Below, piece by piece: positions 10,149 to 19,630 of a stretch of 64,000 bases of DNA. Source of the DNA: Natronospirillum sp965602035 (GTDB lineage Bacteria > Pseudomonadota > Gammaproteobacteria > Pseudomonadales > Natronospirillaceae); contig OZ271919.1 of the NCBI GenBank assembly GCA_965602035.1, positions 930,001 to 994,000 of the forward strand. The letters run 5' to 3'. Each line of letters begins with the position of its first letter. Within the stretch, counting starts at the first letter, position 1. Both the position numbers and the translations under genes were made by a program. The notes beneath the pieces were generated by a model. That model was not told where the DNA came from. It saw only the letters and a program-made list of their open reading frames with translations, and ran no database searches.

Positions 10149-11612
10149 GTGCGCATAGTCGTCATTCTGTTGGCCGCAATCCTCTCAGGGTGCGCGGCCA
10201 TCAGCACCGGCCCCGCTCCGCCTGTGCCGGATATGGCTCAATCCTGCCATGCGCACCTTATGGACCGTATCAGCGAAGACACCTACCGCAGCCATACTGT
10301 CCACTATCGACCCGACAATCAGCCCTACTTTGTGTTCAATCGCTGGCTCGCCGGGTTTTCACCGGCCGAACTGAGCCCACAGGCGAGGAGCGACTGGCAG
10401 GCGGCACTGGTTGACCAGAGCTGGCAGCATCTGGAACCGCTCGAAAAGACCACGCGCGGCGAGGCGAGCGAACAGAGCCGTCGCTGTCTGGTGACGGTCG
10501 CCATGAGCCTGCCGGTCGACACGTGGCAGGTTTATGCCGAAACCGCCCGGGCCCATGATCATTACCGGGAATGGCAGCGCTGGGTGGGCCTGTACCCCCT
10601 TTCCGCGTGGTTTGTCGAACGCCGGATCCGGGCTGAACAGGCCGAGTGGCGCGCAGACTATGGTGGGCCGTTCGAGGGTGAAGCTCTGGAATATCAGCCG
10701 CTTGACCGCACCGCCGATACCACCGGCCCCGAGGAGCACGAAGCGTGGCTCAACACGGCCTACCGGGACAGCCCGCTCGGCGTACCCCGTCTGACGCAGG
10801 CTCAACTGGACCGCCTGTTTGTATACCACGCGCCCAGTATTGCCGTGCAGCAGACCTCGCCGGCCGACCGGCTGAGCGGTGTGTCCTACAACGGAGAATC
10901 GGTTGAGGCGGCACCGGAGCAACCCACGCTCTACACCAGTACTCACTATAACCGGTGGCGTGGTCGTTACCTGCTCCAGCTGAGCTATACTTTCTGGTTT
11001 CCCGAACGGCCGAAAGACAGCGCGCTGGACCTGTATGGCGGCCGCTGGAACGGCTTGACCTGGCGGGTAACGCTCGATGAATCCGGACAGCCACTGCTCT
11101 ATGAAAGTCTTCACAACTGCGGCTGTTACCACCAGATCTGGCTGCCGGACCACCTGACGCTTGACCCTGGAATCGAAGGTGAGGTGCCTCTGGTTCTGCC
11201 TCTGGACTGGCACGGTCGGCCGAGGCTCACTCTGGTGAGCGGTGCACACTATATCCGGAACGTCGATGCAGTCGGTTCACGGCCGGCCATTACACTTTCA
11301 GATCAGCGCACCTACCAGCTCGCTCCCTATCAAATATTACTTGCCCTAGAAAACGGGACCGGGCAAGGAGCGGACTACGGGCGGCTGTTCCAGCCTGACG
11401 GGCTGGTCGAGGGCTCCGCCAGGCTGGAGCGCTTCGTGCTCTGGCCATTCGGAATTCCGTCGCCGGGCGCCATGCGACAACTGGGTTCACACGCCATTGC
11501 TTTCGTCGGCCGCCGCCACTTTGACCAGCCCGATCTGCTCGAAACCTTGCTGGTTACTTCACCCGCTCCGGATGGTCTGCCAGAAGCAGAGGCCCACGCT
11601 GAGCAGCACTGA
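10149..11612 (+). CDS. Large lipoprotein of unknown function
   Basis: 487 aa with a clear type II signal peptide and lipobox (RIVVILLAAILSGCAA), so a periplasm-facing lipoprotein is expected. The mature part is rich in Trp and Tyr and has a Cys pair in LHNCGCYHQIW near residue 320. No family recognised. The frame is open from a GTG at 10059 inside the RND gene; GTG 10149 is chosen because it places the lipobox correctly, though no good ribosome binding site is visible. It follows the RND permease on the same strand and could be part of that unit. Confidence 0.7.
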   Translation: MRIVVILLAAILSGCAAISTGPAPPVPDMAQSCHAHLMDRISEDTYRSHTVHYRPDNQPYFVFNRWLAGFSPAELSPQARSDWQAALVDQSWQHLEPLEKTTRGEASEQSRRCLVTVAMSLPVDTWQVYAETARAHDHYREWQRWVGLYPLSAWFVERRIRAEQAEWRADYGGPFEGEALEYQPLDRTADTTGPEEHEAWLNTAYRDSPLGVPRLTQAQLDRLFVYHAPSIAVQQTSPADRLSGVSYNGESVEAAPEQPTLYTSTHYNRWRGRYLLQLSYTFWFPERPKDSALDLYGGRWNGLTWRVTLDESGQPLLYESLHNCGCYHQIWLPDHLTLDPGIEGEVPLVLPLDWHGRPRLTLVSGAHYIRNVDAVGSRPAITLSDQRTYQLAPYQILLALENGTGQGADYGRLFQPDGLVEGSARLERFVLWPFGIPSPGAMRQLGSHAIAFVGRRHFDQPDLLETLLVTSPAPDGLPEAEAHAEQH

Positions 11613-11623
11613 GCCTCAGCCGG

Positions 11624-12409
11624 TCAGCCGTTCTCTTTGCTACCGGGTTTTGTTGCCGCACCGTTCCGGTCCAGAAAATGACTGAGCATGTCCATAGGCA
11701 GCGGGAACACAATGGTTGAGTTCTGCTCGCTGGCAATATCATTCAGCGTCTGCAGGTAGCGCAGCGTGATGGCGTTAGGGCTCTGGGCCAGTACATTGGC
11801 CGCCTCCGTCAGACGCGCCGCAGCCTGGTGTTCGCCCTCAGCGTGAATCACCTTCGCCCGCCGGGCACGCTCCGCCTCTGCCTGCTGTGCGATCGCCCTG
11901 ACCATGCTCTCGTCGATATCCACGTGCTTGATCTCGACGTTGGTGACCTTGACGCCCCACGCATCGGTGTGTTCGTCAAGAATCTGCTGAATATCCTCGT
12001 TCAGCTTGTCCCGCTCGGCCAGCATCTCGTCCAGTTCGTGTTTGCCCAGCACCGAACGCAGCGTGGTCTGGGCCAACTGGCTCACTGCATCGAAAAAGTG
12101 CTCCACATTGATGATCGCCTCTTTCGGGTCGACCACGCGGAAGTAGACCACAGCATTGACCCGCACCGATACGTTGTCCTGACTGATCACATCCTGCGCC
12201 GGCACGTCCATGACCACAACGCGCAGGTCGACACGCTCCATGGTCTGAATGAAGGGAATAATGATCACCAGCCCGGGTCCCTTCACCTTCTGGTAACGGC
12301 CGAGCAGAAAGACGACGCCGCGTTCGTACTCCCGCAGGATCCGGATCGCGTAGATCAGCAGGACGACAAGTAATACGACAAGCACACTCAACGCATAGAA
12401 TCCGAACAT
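11624..12409 (-). CDS. Slipin family SPFH/band 7 membrane protein
   Basis: About 261 aa. An N-terminal TM segment ([19 protein letters not shown]) is followed by [21 protein letters not shown] and a band-7 domain, with the [20 protein letters not shown] helix typical of slipins. These proteins scaffold membrane microdomains and usually work with an NfeD-type partner. The upstream NfeD gene ends 2 bases before this start, which supports that pairing. The long open frame extends to 12529, but MFGFYAL is the natural start. Confidence 0.92.
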   Translation of the reverse strand: MFGFYALSVLVVLLVVLLIYAIRILREYERGVVFLLGRYQKVKGPGLVIIIPFIQTMERVDLRVVVMDVPAQDVISQDNVSVRVNAVVYFRVVDPKEAIINVEHFFDAVSQLAQTTLRSVLGKHELDEMLAERDKLNEDIQQILDEHTDAWGVKVTNVEIKHVDIDESMVRAIAQQAEAERARRAKVIHAEGEHQAAARLTEAANVLAQSPNAITLRYLQTLNDIASEQNSTIVFPLPMDMLSHFLDRNGAATKPGSKENG

Positions 12410-12411
12410 AA

Positions 12412-13875
12412 TCAGGCCCTCTCGGTTGTCGATGGGTCGGCAGGCGCCACATGCAGTGTCAGACCGTCCTGCCGGGTAACGGTTACTGACTGTCCCTCTG
12501 AAAGCGGTTGATCGGCCACAGCACGCCATCGTTCCCCGCGCACCATGACCTGAATATCGCCCTGTACACCGCTTTGGCGTACGGTGCCGACCAGGCCAAC
12601 CATGGCCTTTTCACTGGCCGGTCGTGGCATGCGTGCCGACCGGGAAACTGCATAAATCAGATAGAGCATGGCCACACCGCCGACCAGACCAACCGCGGCG
12701 ATGATCTCGTACGAAATGGCTATACCCGGGATATCACTGTCGATCAGCATGACCGACCCAAGCAGCATGGCCACCAGGCCACCGATGCCCAGAACGCCGA
12801 AGCTGGGCATGAAGGCTTCCGCGGCCATCAATATTGCACCAAGCGCAATCAGCGCGAGACCGGCGTAATTCAGCGGCAGCATCTGTAAGGCATAGAGCGC
12901 AATGAGCAGACTGATCGCGCCCACAACCCCGGGAACCAGGGCTCCGGGGTTATACCCCTCCAGGATCAGGCCGTATATACCGACCAGCAGCAGGATATAG
13001 GCAATCTGCGGGTTGGTGATCAGACTGAGCAGCTCGTTGCGCCAGTCCGGTTCGTAGTGGCGCACGGGCAGGTCGGCTACATTCAGGGTCTGCGTGCCCT
13101 GCTCCATGCGGACGGTGCGGCCATCCGCCTGCGCCAGCAACTCCTGCAGGTCACCGGCCACGATATCGATGACATTCTGTTCCAGCGCCGCTTCTGCGGT
13201 CAGGCTCACGGCTTCGCGCACCGCCTGCTCCGCCCAGTCAGCATTGCGGCCATGGCGCTCGGCGAGCCCACGAATGTAGGCCACGGAATCATTGATGACT
13301 TTTCTTTCCATGGCGGAGCCAGACCCGCCGGTTTCCGACGGCTCGCCGCCGTCACCGTCCGGTTGTCCGTTTTCCTGACTCCCGGATTCCTCGGCCGGCG
13401 TTTCGTCCGTGCCCGGCGCATCCTGTTCGCCGCCGCCGATATCACCCCCACCCATCTGTACCGGAGTGGCCGCCCCTAGATTGGTCGTGGGCGCCATAGC
13501 GGCTATATGGCTCCCGTAGAGCATATAGGTGCCGGCACTGGCCGCTCTGGAGCCGGCAGGATAAACAAACGTGGCCACAGGGACGGATGAATTCAGGAAC
13601 ATTCCGATGATGTCCCGTGTGGCGGCATCAAGCCCACCGGGTGTGTTCAACTCGATCACCATGAGTTCCGCACCGGCGCCTCGTGCGTCCTCAAACCCAC
13701 GCTCCAGGTAATCCGTAGTGGCCGGCCCGATGGCCCCATCCACGACGAAACGGGCCACATGCGGATCGTCGGACTGAGCTGACGCGGTCAGCAGCAAACC
13801 TCCGGCGACGGCCAGCAGAGCGACGCTGCGTCGAACCGGTGACCACGCCGATCGCAGTATGCGATTGGGTACCAT
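12412..13875 (-). CDS. NfeD family membrane-bound serine protease (ClpP-class)
   Basis: 487 aa with a signal sequence (residues 15-33), a ClpP-like domain, about five TM helices and a C-terminal OB-fold. The nucleophile is Ser113 in [14 protein letters not shown] and the general base is probably Lys192 in [12 protein letters not shown]. An acidic Gly/Asp/Glu-rich insert (about residues 141-188) separates the two. It would cleave the C-terminal region of its slipin partner, encoded directly downstream. The catalytic dyad appears intact. Confidence 0.92.
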   Translation of the reverse strand: MVPNRILRSAWSPVRRSVALLAVAGGLLLTASAQSDDPHVARFVVDGAIGPATTDYLERGFEDARGAGAELMVIELNTPGGLDAATRDIIGMFLNSSVPVATFVYPAGSRAASAGTYMLYGSHIAAMAPTTNLGAATPVQMGGGDIGGGEQDAPGTDETPAEESGSQENGQPDGDGGEPSETGGSGSAMERKVINDSVAYIRGLAERHGRNADWAEQAVREAVSLTAEAALEQNVIDIVAGDLQELLAQADGRTVRMEQGTQTLNVADLPVRHYEPDWRNELLSLITNPQIAYILLLVGIYGLILEGYNPGALVPGVVGAISLLIALYALQMLPLNYAGLALIALGAILMAAEAFMPSFGVLGIGGLVAMLLGSVMLIDSDIPGIAISYEIIAAVGLVGGVAMLYLIYAVSRSARMPRPASEKAMVGLVGTVRQSGVQGDIQVMVRGERWRAVADQPLSEGQSVTVTRQDGLTLHVAPADPSTTERA

Positions 13876-14263
13876 GCAGATCAGACCTCTTCCTGTCTGG
13901 TACAGGAAATGACGTTAAACTGCTCTGAATATAGTAACCACGCAGAGCAATTGCCACTCGCCCGGGGTTCAGACCGCAAGTCATCTGGTGAAAAAGTGGA
14001 AGCGATTTCTTGATATACCCCGGTTCTTTTGCCATTCTGAATTTGACCGGAGGGATTGGCTCACCCACGAGGGATTGGTCGGGTAGCAATAACAGACGTT
14101 ATACCGGAGTCCCGGAGCAGGTGGACTGATTCTCTTCTCGACATACGAATGCAACGACCTGTGTGAAACGTACAGGCTGCAATGGCCGGTGCGTATTTCG
14201 TGCAAAAGTTGTGAGAAACGAGAAACAGGGGTTCCAACCTCCTAAGACAACGAGGGTCAAAAC
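13876..14263. other. Intergenic region between nfeD and the TRAP operon
   Basis: 388 bases between divergent genes. I see no convincing gene. A 6-bp stem (GCTCTG/CAGAGC) lies near 13921-13950. The promoters for nfeD (leftward) and dctP (rightward) must be here, but no strong consensus boxes stand out. A purine-rich stretch ending in GAGGG upstream of 14264 can serve as the dctP ribosome binding site. Confidence 0.5.
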
Positions 14264-15292
14264 ATGACGTTGAAAACACTACTGAAAACTTCTTCCATAT
14301 CAGCCCTGGCTGCGGCCATCGGCATGGCGTCGTTCGCCCAGGCTGACACCTGGCGTCTGGCGCACGAAGAGTACGAAGGTGACGTTCAGGACGTCTATGC
14401 CTACGACTTCAAGGAATACATCGAGGACAACTCGGACCATACCGTTCAGGTATTCCGGTTCGGTGAACTCGGCGAGTCCGACGACATCATGGAGCAGACG
14501 CAGGCCGGTATCCTGCAGTTTGTAAACCAGTCGCCCGGCTTTACCGGCGCGCTGATTCCCGAAGCGCAGATCTTCTTCATTCCGTATCTGCTGCCCACTG
14601 ACCAGGAAACCGTCATTGAATTCTTCAATACCAGTGAAGCGATCAATGAGATGTTCCCTGAGCTCTACGCGGAACAGGGTCTTGAGCTGTTGCAGATGTA
14701 TCCGGAGGGCGAGATGATCCTGACCACCGATGAGCCGGTCCGGTCGCCCGAAGACCTCCAGGGTATGAATATCCGGACCATGACCAACCCGCTGCTGGCC
14801 GAAACCTATGAGGCCTTCGGCGCGTCTCCGACACCGTTGCCTTGGGGCGAAGTCTACGGTGGTCTGCAGACCGGCATCATCGACGGCCAGGAAAACCCGA
14901 TCTTCTGGATCGAGTCCGGCGGCCTGTACGAAGTATCACCGAACCTGATCTTCACCGGGCACGGCTGGTTTACAACCGCCATCATGGCGAATCAGGACTT
15001 CTATGAAGGGCTGAGCGCCGAAGACCAGCAACTGGTTCAGGAAGCGTCTGACTATGCGTATGAGCGTATCCTCGAGCACATCGACGGGCTCGCTGACGAA
15101 GCACTGCAGACAATTCTGGATTCCGACACCGACGTCAACGTTATCCGTCTGACTGAAGAAGAAATCCAGGCTTTCCGCGACCGTGCTCCGCAGGTTGAGG
15201 ACGCGTTTGTTGAAATGACCGGTGATAGCGGTGAAGAGCTGCTGAACCAGTTCAAGGAAGATCTTGAGGAAGTCACCTCCGGCGGCATGTAA
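14264..15292 (+). CDS. dctP: TRAP transporter substrate-binding protein, DctP family
   Basis: 342-aa periplasmic solute receptor with a Sec signal peptide cut after residue 27 (SFAQA/DTW). The DctP hallmarks are present: NIRTMTNPLLAETYEAFGA with the carboxylate-binding Arg, then PLPWGEVYGGLQTGIIDGQE. It delivers a probable organic acid to the DctQM permease encoded downstream. The exact ligand cannot be read from sequence. A strong hairpin follows the stop, suggesting higher expression of the receptor than of the permease. Confidence 0.93.
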   Translation: MTLKTLLKTSSISALAAAIGMASFAQADTWRLAHEEYEGDVQDVYAYDFKEYIEDNSDHTVQVFRFGELGESDDIMEQTQAGILQFVNQSPGFTGALIPEAQIFFIPYLLPTDQETVIEFFNTSEAINEMFPELYAEQGLELLQMYPEGEMILTTDEPVRSPEDLQGMNIRTMTNPLLAETYEAFGASPTPLPWGEVYGGLQTGIIDGQENPIFWIESGGLYEVSPNLIFTGHGWFTTAIMANQDFYEGLSAEDQQLVQEASDYAYERILEHIDGLADEALQTILDSDTDVNVIRLTEEEIQAFRDRAPQVEDAFVEMTGDSGEELLNQFKEDLEEVTSGGM

Positions 15293-15311
15293 TGACGTAC
15301 GGTGGTAGTTT

Positions 15312-15340
15312 GAGAGGGTCTGCGCCGCGCAGGCCCTCTC
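15312..15340 (+). terminator. Strong hairpin between dctP and dctQ (attenuator-like)
   Basis: A 12-bp stem, GAGAGGGTCTGC with GCAGGCCCTCTC (one T-G wobble), closes a 5-base loop GCCGC. There is no U-run, so it is probably a processing or stabilising element that keeps dctP mRNA more abundant than the permease message. Confidence 0.6.
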
Positions 15341-15370
15341 GCTTCATAAAAAGAAAGGGAGCGACAACGC

Positions 15371-15961
15371 ATGTCCGAAGAACAACCTTCCGAGCGGTCG
15401 GTCAAGTCTACTCTCCCGGGCCCCCTCGGCGTTATTGATAACCTGCTGGCGCGCATTGAGTCCACTCTGCTTGCGGTCGGCGTGTTATTAATGGCGATCA
15501 ACACCGTAACCAACGTAATTACCCGATTTGGTTTCGGTGTGAGTCTTCAGACCACCGAAGAAATCAACCGCATTCTTATCGTACTGATTACCTTTGCCGG
15601 CATCGGCTACGCGGCCAGGCACGGGCGCCACATACGCATGTCGGCCATCTATGACGCATTGCCTGCCGAAGCCCGGCGCTGGCTCATGGTGGCCATGTCC
15701 GCCATTACCGGAACCGTGGTTCTGCTGCTCGCGCTCTGGTCTGTGGAATATATCGTCACAAATTATGAGAGCGGCCGTGTATTGCCCGTAACACGGGTTC
15801 CGATCTGGACGATGTATGTCTGGGTGCCCATTGGTCTGACGGTCACCGGCGTGCAATACTGGCTGACCGCGATCAAGAACATCACGACTAAGGACGGTAA
15901 CGTGTATCTGTCTACAGCCGTCACCGACGATTACGAAGAAGACGAAGTCGGCGGGCTGTAA
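15371..15961 (+). CDS. dctQ: TRAP transporter small permease, DctQ family
   Basis: 196 aa with four hydrophobic helices, including LLAVGVLLMAINTVTNVITR and a following segment with TTEEINRILIVLITFAGIGYA. The motif ARHGRHIRMSAIYDALP is typical of DctQ. It has an extended acidic C-terminal tail (DDYEEDEVG). It pairs with DctM in the inner membrane. An AAAGGGAGCGAC ribosome binding site precedes the ATG. Confidence 0.92.
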   Translation: MSEEQPSERSVKSTLPGPLGVIDNLLARIESTLLAVGVLLMAINTVTNVITRFGFGVSLQTTEEINRILIVLITFAGIGYAARHGRHIRMSAIYDALPAEARRWLMVAMSAITGTVVLLLALWSVEYIVTNYESGRVLPVTRVPIWTMYVWVPIGLTVTGVQYWLTAIKNITTKDGNVYLSTAVTDDYEEDEVGGL

Positions 15962-15990
15962 AGCCGCCTGGAATCCGGAGGAAAGCTTCC

Positions 15991-17274
15991 ATGGCAACAA
16001 TAATGATCGCCACCATGATCGGGCTGCTGCTGCTCGGTTTCCCTATGATGGTGCCTCTGACGGTAGGCGCCATTATTGGCTTCTACATGACCTTCAACGG
16101 GTTCGGGCAAATGGGCACCATGATTCAGCAGATGATGGGTGGCATACGCCCGGCGTCGCTGATTGCGGTACCCATGTTCATTCTCGCTGCTGACATCATG
16201 ACCCGAGGGCAATCGGCCCAGCGTTTGATTAACATGGTTATGGCCTTCATCGGCCACATCAAGGGCGGCCTCGCCGTCAGTACCGCGGCATCCTGTACGC
16301 TGTTCGGCGCTGTTTCGGGCTCTACCCAGGCAACAGTGGTGGCCATCGGCTCACCGCTGCGCCCCCGTATGCTGAAAGCCGGCTATAAGGACCCGTTCTC
16401 ACTGGCACTCATCATCAACGCCAGTGACATCGCGTTTCTGATCCCGCCAAGCATCGGCATGATTATCTACGGGGTTATTTCCGAGACCTCTATTCGCGAG
16501 CTGTTCCTGGCAGGCATCGGGCCGGGTGTCATGATTCTCGCGATGTTCTCCGTTTACTGCATCATCTACGCCTACGTGATGAAAGTGCCCACAGAACCGA
16601 AGTCAGATTGGGGGGAACGCGGACGCGCCGTCCTTAACGCCCTCTGGCCTCTCGGCTTCCCGGTATTGATCGTGGGCGGGATCTATGGCGGTATTTTCAG
16701 CCCGACTGAAGCGGCCGCCGCCTGTGTTCTCTATGCGGTCTTTCTGGAGTTTGCGATCTTCCGCTCTCTGACTACGGTCGATATCTACAAGATTTCCAAA
16801 TCGACCGGCCTGATTACGGCCGTGGTGTTCATTCTTGTCGCCGTCGGTACCGGTTTCTCGTGGATCATTTCGTTCGCCCGTATCCCGCAGAATATGCTCG
16901 ATGCCATCGGCATCATGCAGATGGGGCCGAACGGTGTCCTGATCACCATCGCCATCGCGTTCTTCATTGCCTGTATGTTCGTCGACCCGATCGTCGTCAT
17001 TCTGGTGCTGACTCCGATATTCGCGCCGGCGATCGAGGCAACCGGCCTGAACCCGGTTCTGGTGGGTATCATGATCACATTGCAGGTAGCGATAGGGTCG
17101 GCCACGCCGCCGTTTGGCTGTGACATATTCACGGCCATTGCGGTGTTCAAACGACCGTACTGGGAGGTGATCAAGGGTACGCCACCCTTTATCCTGATTC
17201 TACTGACAGCAGCTGGTCTGCTCGTGGCATTCCCGCAGATTGCCCTGTTCCTGCCGGAACTGGCCTTCGGCTGA
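15991..17274 (+). CDS. dctM: TRAP transporter large permease, DctM family
   Basis: 427 aa with about 12 hydrophobic segments, the sodium-coupled translocation subunit of the TRAP system. Family features include AASCTLFGAVSGSTQATVVA, NASDIAFLIPPSIGMIIYGV and VGSATPPFGCDIF-like text (IGSATPPFGCDIF). It lies 29 bases after dctQ with a GGAGGAAAG ribosome binding site. A rho-independent terminator follows. Confidence 0.94.
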   Translation: MATIMIATMIGLLLLGFPMMVPLTVGAIIGFYMTFNGFGQMGTMIQQMMGGIRPASLIAVPMFILAADIMTRGQSAQRLINMVMAFIGHIKGGLAVSTAASCTLFGAVSGSTQATVVAIGSPLRPRMLKAGYKDPFSLALIINASDIAFLIPPSIGMIIYGVISETSIRELFLAGIGPGVMILAMFSVYCIIYAYVMKVPTEPKSDWGERGRAVLNALWPLGFPVLIVGGIYGGIFSPTEAAAACVLYAVFLEFAIFRSLTTVDIYKISKSTGLITAVVFILVAVGTGFSWIISFARIPQNMLDAIGIMQMGPNGVLITIAIAFFIACMFVDPIVVILVLTPIFAPAIEATGLNPVLVGIMITLQVAIGSATPPFGCDIFTAIAVFKRPYWEVIKGTPPFILILLTAAGLLVAFPQIALFLPELAFG

Positions 17275-17296
17275 CGCCGGTGCCGCGATCGCACGG

Positions 17297-17331
17297 ACCC
17301 CGGAGCGCATTGCCGACCCGGGGTTTTTTTT
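17297..17331 (+). terminator. Rho-independent terminator of the TRAP operon
   Basis: The 7-bp stem ACCCCGG (17297-17303) pairs with CCGGGGT (17318-17324) and runs directly into a tract of eight T. It lies just downstream of dctM. Confidence 0.85.
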
Positions 17332-17439
17332 GGCCTGCCGAACGCCTCTCAGGGTCAAAGCCGTCGGCGATGACTGGACTCGCTGTCCGGTTCTGTTATC
17401 TTGACAGTCTGACGACGTTCAATAAGAAGGAAAAGCGTC

Positions 17440-18846
17440 ATGATCGCACAGGTCGTTGCCACCATCGCCGTGCTGCTCTCGCTGATCTTCGGCAGCCTTT
17501 CGGGCTGGTTGTATTACGAGCAGAGTCAGACTACCGAGGCTGTAGAGGACCAGTCCGATGAAATACAGTCTCTGGAAGCGGAATTGCGTGCGGTGTCGCA
17601 GGAGCGCGATTCCCTCGAACGCGAATCGAGTCGACTGTCGTCGGATCTCGAGTCACTCCGGACCACGCGCAATTCGCTGACCGGTGAAATCGATACACTG
17701 GAAAGCGACCTGTCTGCCGCACGGGAACAGGCCAATACGCTGGAATCCCGACTTGCCGATACGGAATCCACCCTGTCTCAACGCAATGAGGCGTTGGCAC
17801 AGCTCCGTAACGAGACCAGCGAGCAGGCTGACAGAATTCAGCAGTTGGAAGCTGAGCGCGACAATGCCGCCCGTCGCATCGAAGAGCTTGAGCAGCGCCT
17901 TGCCGAAAGCACCGGGCAGATCGAGACACTCGAAGCCAGGCTGCAGGAAACAGGACAGGCGCTTGAGCGCACCGAGCAATTGCTGGCCGATAGCCGAGAT
18001 GATCTTGAGGCCGCCGAAACCCGTGTGGCAGATTCAGCGGCACAGATTGAGCGGCTGAACAGTGCGCTGGCAGCGACACAGACCGAACTGGGCGATGTCA
18101 ACGCACAACTGTCAGGCACCGAAACCGCCCTGACCCGGCAACGTCTCATTTCCGCAGGTCAGGCGAACCGCATTGGTGAACTGGCGAACGACAACAGCGA
18201 CCTGTCCGAGCGCCTGGCCAGCGAGCAGGCCGCGCATTCGGATACTCTGGAGGAATTGGCTGACACGCAGGACGCTCTGCAATCGAGCGAGCGCAGCCGT
18301 CAGCAATTGATCAGCCGGCTGAGCGGTCGGGATGAAACCGTCAGTGAACTTGAAAACCGCCTGACGCGTGAGCAAGCCGCGCTCAACGAACTACAGCGCC
18401 AACTGAGCCTCGCAGAATCAGAACAGCAGCAGCTGATTCAGCAGATGGACGATGGTGCAACCGTGATCAAGCTCCCCGAGCGGATCCTGTTCAGCACAGG
18501 GTCTGCGCGGCTTAACCCGGAAGCCGACAGCACACTGGCCGACGTTTCGGAAGCCATCGCCAGTTTCCCGGACTACAACGTCGTCGTGATCGGCCATACG
18601 GACGCGCGGCCCATTGGCTCCAACCTGCAGACCGTTTACCCCACCAACTGGGAACTGAGTGCCGCCAGGGCTTCCGCCGCGGTGCGTCGGCTCGTGAGCC
18701 TGGGCGTGCCGTCTGATCGCCTGGAAGCCACAGGTGTCGCAGATACCCAGCCGCTGGTGGAGGAAGTCGATGAGGAGACGCGCCGGCTTAACCGACGCAT
18801 AGAAATCGTGCTCGAGCCGAGGTTGGAGGTAACCACCCTCGACTGA
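17440..18846 (+). CDS. Membrane-anchored coiled-coil protein with C-terminal OmpA domain
   Basis: 468 aa. One N-terminal TM helix (QVVATIAVLLSLIFGSLSGW) is followed by roughly 300 residues of Glu/Gln/Ser-rich heptad coiled coil. The OmpA/MotB-like peptidoglycan-binding domain covers about residues 345-465 (VVVIGHTDARPIGSNLQT, NWELSAARASAAVRRLV, NRRIEIVLEP). It would span the periplasm from the inner membrane to peptidoglycan. It is monocistronic, starting about 109 bases after the TRAP terminator. Confidence 0.85.
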   Translation: MIAQVVATIAVLLSLIFGSLSGWLYYEQSQTTEAVEDQSDEIQSLEAELRAVSQERDSLERESSRLSSDLESLRTTRNSLTGEIDTLESDLSAAREQANTLESRLADTESTLSQRNEALAQLRNETSEQADRIQQLEAERDNAARRIEELEQRLAESTGQIETLEARLQETGQALERTEQLLADSRDDLEAAETRVADSAAQIERLNSALAATQTELGDVNAQLSGTETALTRQRLISAGQANRIGELANDNSDLSERLASEQAAHSDTLEELADTQDALQSSERSRQQLISRLSGRDETVSELENRLTREQAALNELQRQLSLAESEQQQLIQQMDDGATVIKLPERILFSTGSARLNPEADSTLADVSEAIASFPDYNVVVIGHTDARPIGSNLQTVYPTNWELSAARASAAVRRLVSLGVPSDRLEATGVADTQPLVEEVDEETRRLNRRIEIVLEPRLEVTTLD

Positions 18847-18872
18847 GCGCAACAGGTTAAAACTGTACCCAG

Positions 18873-19460
18873 CTACATGTAGGCGTGTTCGGTGTTGGTA
18901 TGATCCGTTACATCGCGGATGCCGCCGAGGTCCGGCACACGCTCCATCAGGGTTGTTTCTACGCCCTGCTTCAGGGTGATGTCGACCGCACTGCAGCCCT
19001 GGCAGCCGCCGCCGAACAGCAGAACTGCGACATTGCCCTCGGCCATTTCCACCAATGACACCTCACCACCGTGAGACGCCAGGCCCGGGTTGATCTCAGT
19101 CATCAGCACGTAGTTCACGCGGTCCTTGAGCGGGCTGTCTTCCGACACCTTGGGCATTTTGGCGTTCGGGGCCTTGATGGTCAGTTGCCCGCCCATCTGG
19201 TCTTCCTGAAAATCCACTTCTGCCTCTTCGAGATACGGCAGGCTGTTTTCTTCCAGGAACACCCGGATGTGGTCCAACTGAATTTCCTCGTCGGTTGCCG
19301 CCTCCTCTCCGGGCCGGCAATACGCCAGACAGGTTTCCGCATACTTGGTACCCGGCTGGGTTACAAACATGCGCACTGCCATGCCCTCGACATTCTGTCG
19401 TTCCAGCAGGCTGGCCAGATATTTCTGAGCGCTCTCGGAAACTGTGACAACTGAACTCAT
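18873..19460 (-). CDS. nfuA: Fe/S biogenesis protein NfuA
   Basis: 195 aa with the usual two-part layout: a degenerate A-type N-terminal domain and a C-terminal Nfu domain. The cluster ligands are Cys153 and Cys156 in [12 protein letters not shown]. It carries [4Fe-4S] clusters to apoproteins, especially under oxidative stress or iron limitation. It is divergent from metH across 170 bases. Confidence 0.96.
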   Translation of the reverse strand: MSSVVTVSESAQKYLASLLERQNVEGMAVRMFVTQPGTKYAETCLAYCRPGEEAATDEEIQLDHIRVFLEENSLPYLEEAEVDFQEDQMGGQLTIKAPNAKMPKVSEDSPLKDRVNYVLMTEINPGLASHGGEVSLVEMAEGNVAVLLFGGGCQGCSAVDITLKQGVETTLMERVPDLGGIRDVTDHTNTEHAYM

Positions 19461-19591
19461 AAGTCGGTTTCCTGTTCAAACGAATCCCGTAAATGTGCCG
19501 GTATTATAACGAACGAATCCTCGCAACTAAATACCCTACCAAAATACTCAATTATTCGGCGCTGCCCCATACAGTGACGGCCCTGATTTGT

Positions 19592-19597
19592 TATACT
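19592..19597 (+). promoter_or_regulatory. Putative -10 box of metH
   Basis: TATACT lies 34 bases before the metH ATG in an AT-rich stretch (TTGTTATACTGCC). The -35 is not clear. No SAM or cobalamin riboswitch structure could be recognised in the 170-base metH/nfuA intergenic region, which is too short for a typical cobalamin riboswitch plus promoter. Confidence 0.4.
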
Positions 19598-19630
19598 GCC
19601 AGGCGCAACCCAGCGAATGAGTGAGACTTC

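Noticed and set aside
19461..19630. SAM or cobalamin riboswitch before metH
   Set aside because: The gap is only 170 bases, shared with nfuA, and I could not find the conserved boxes or stems.
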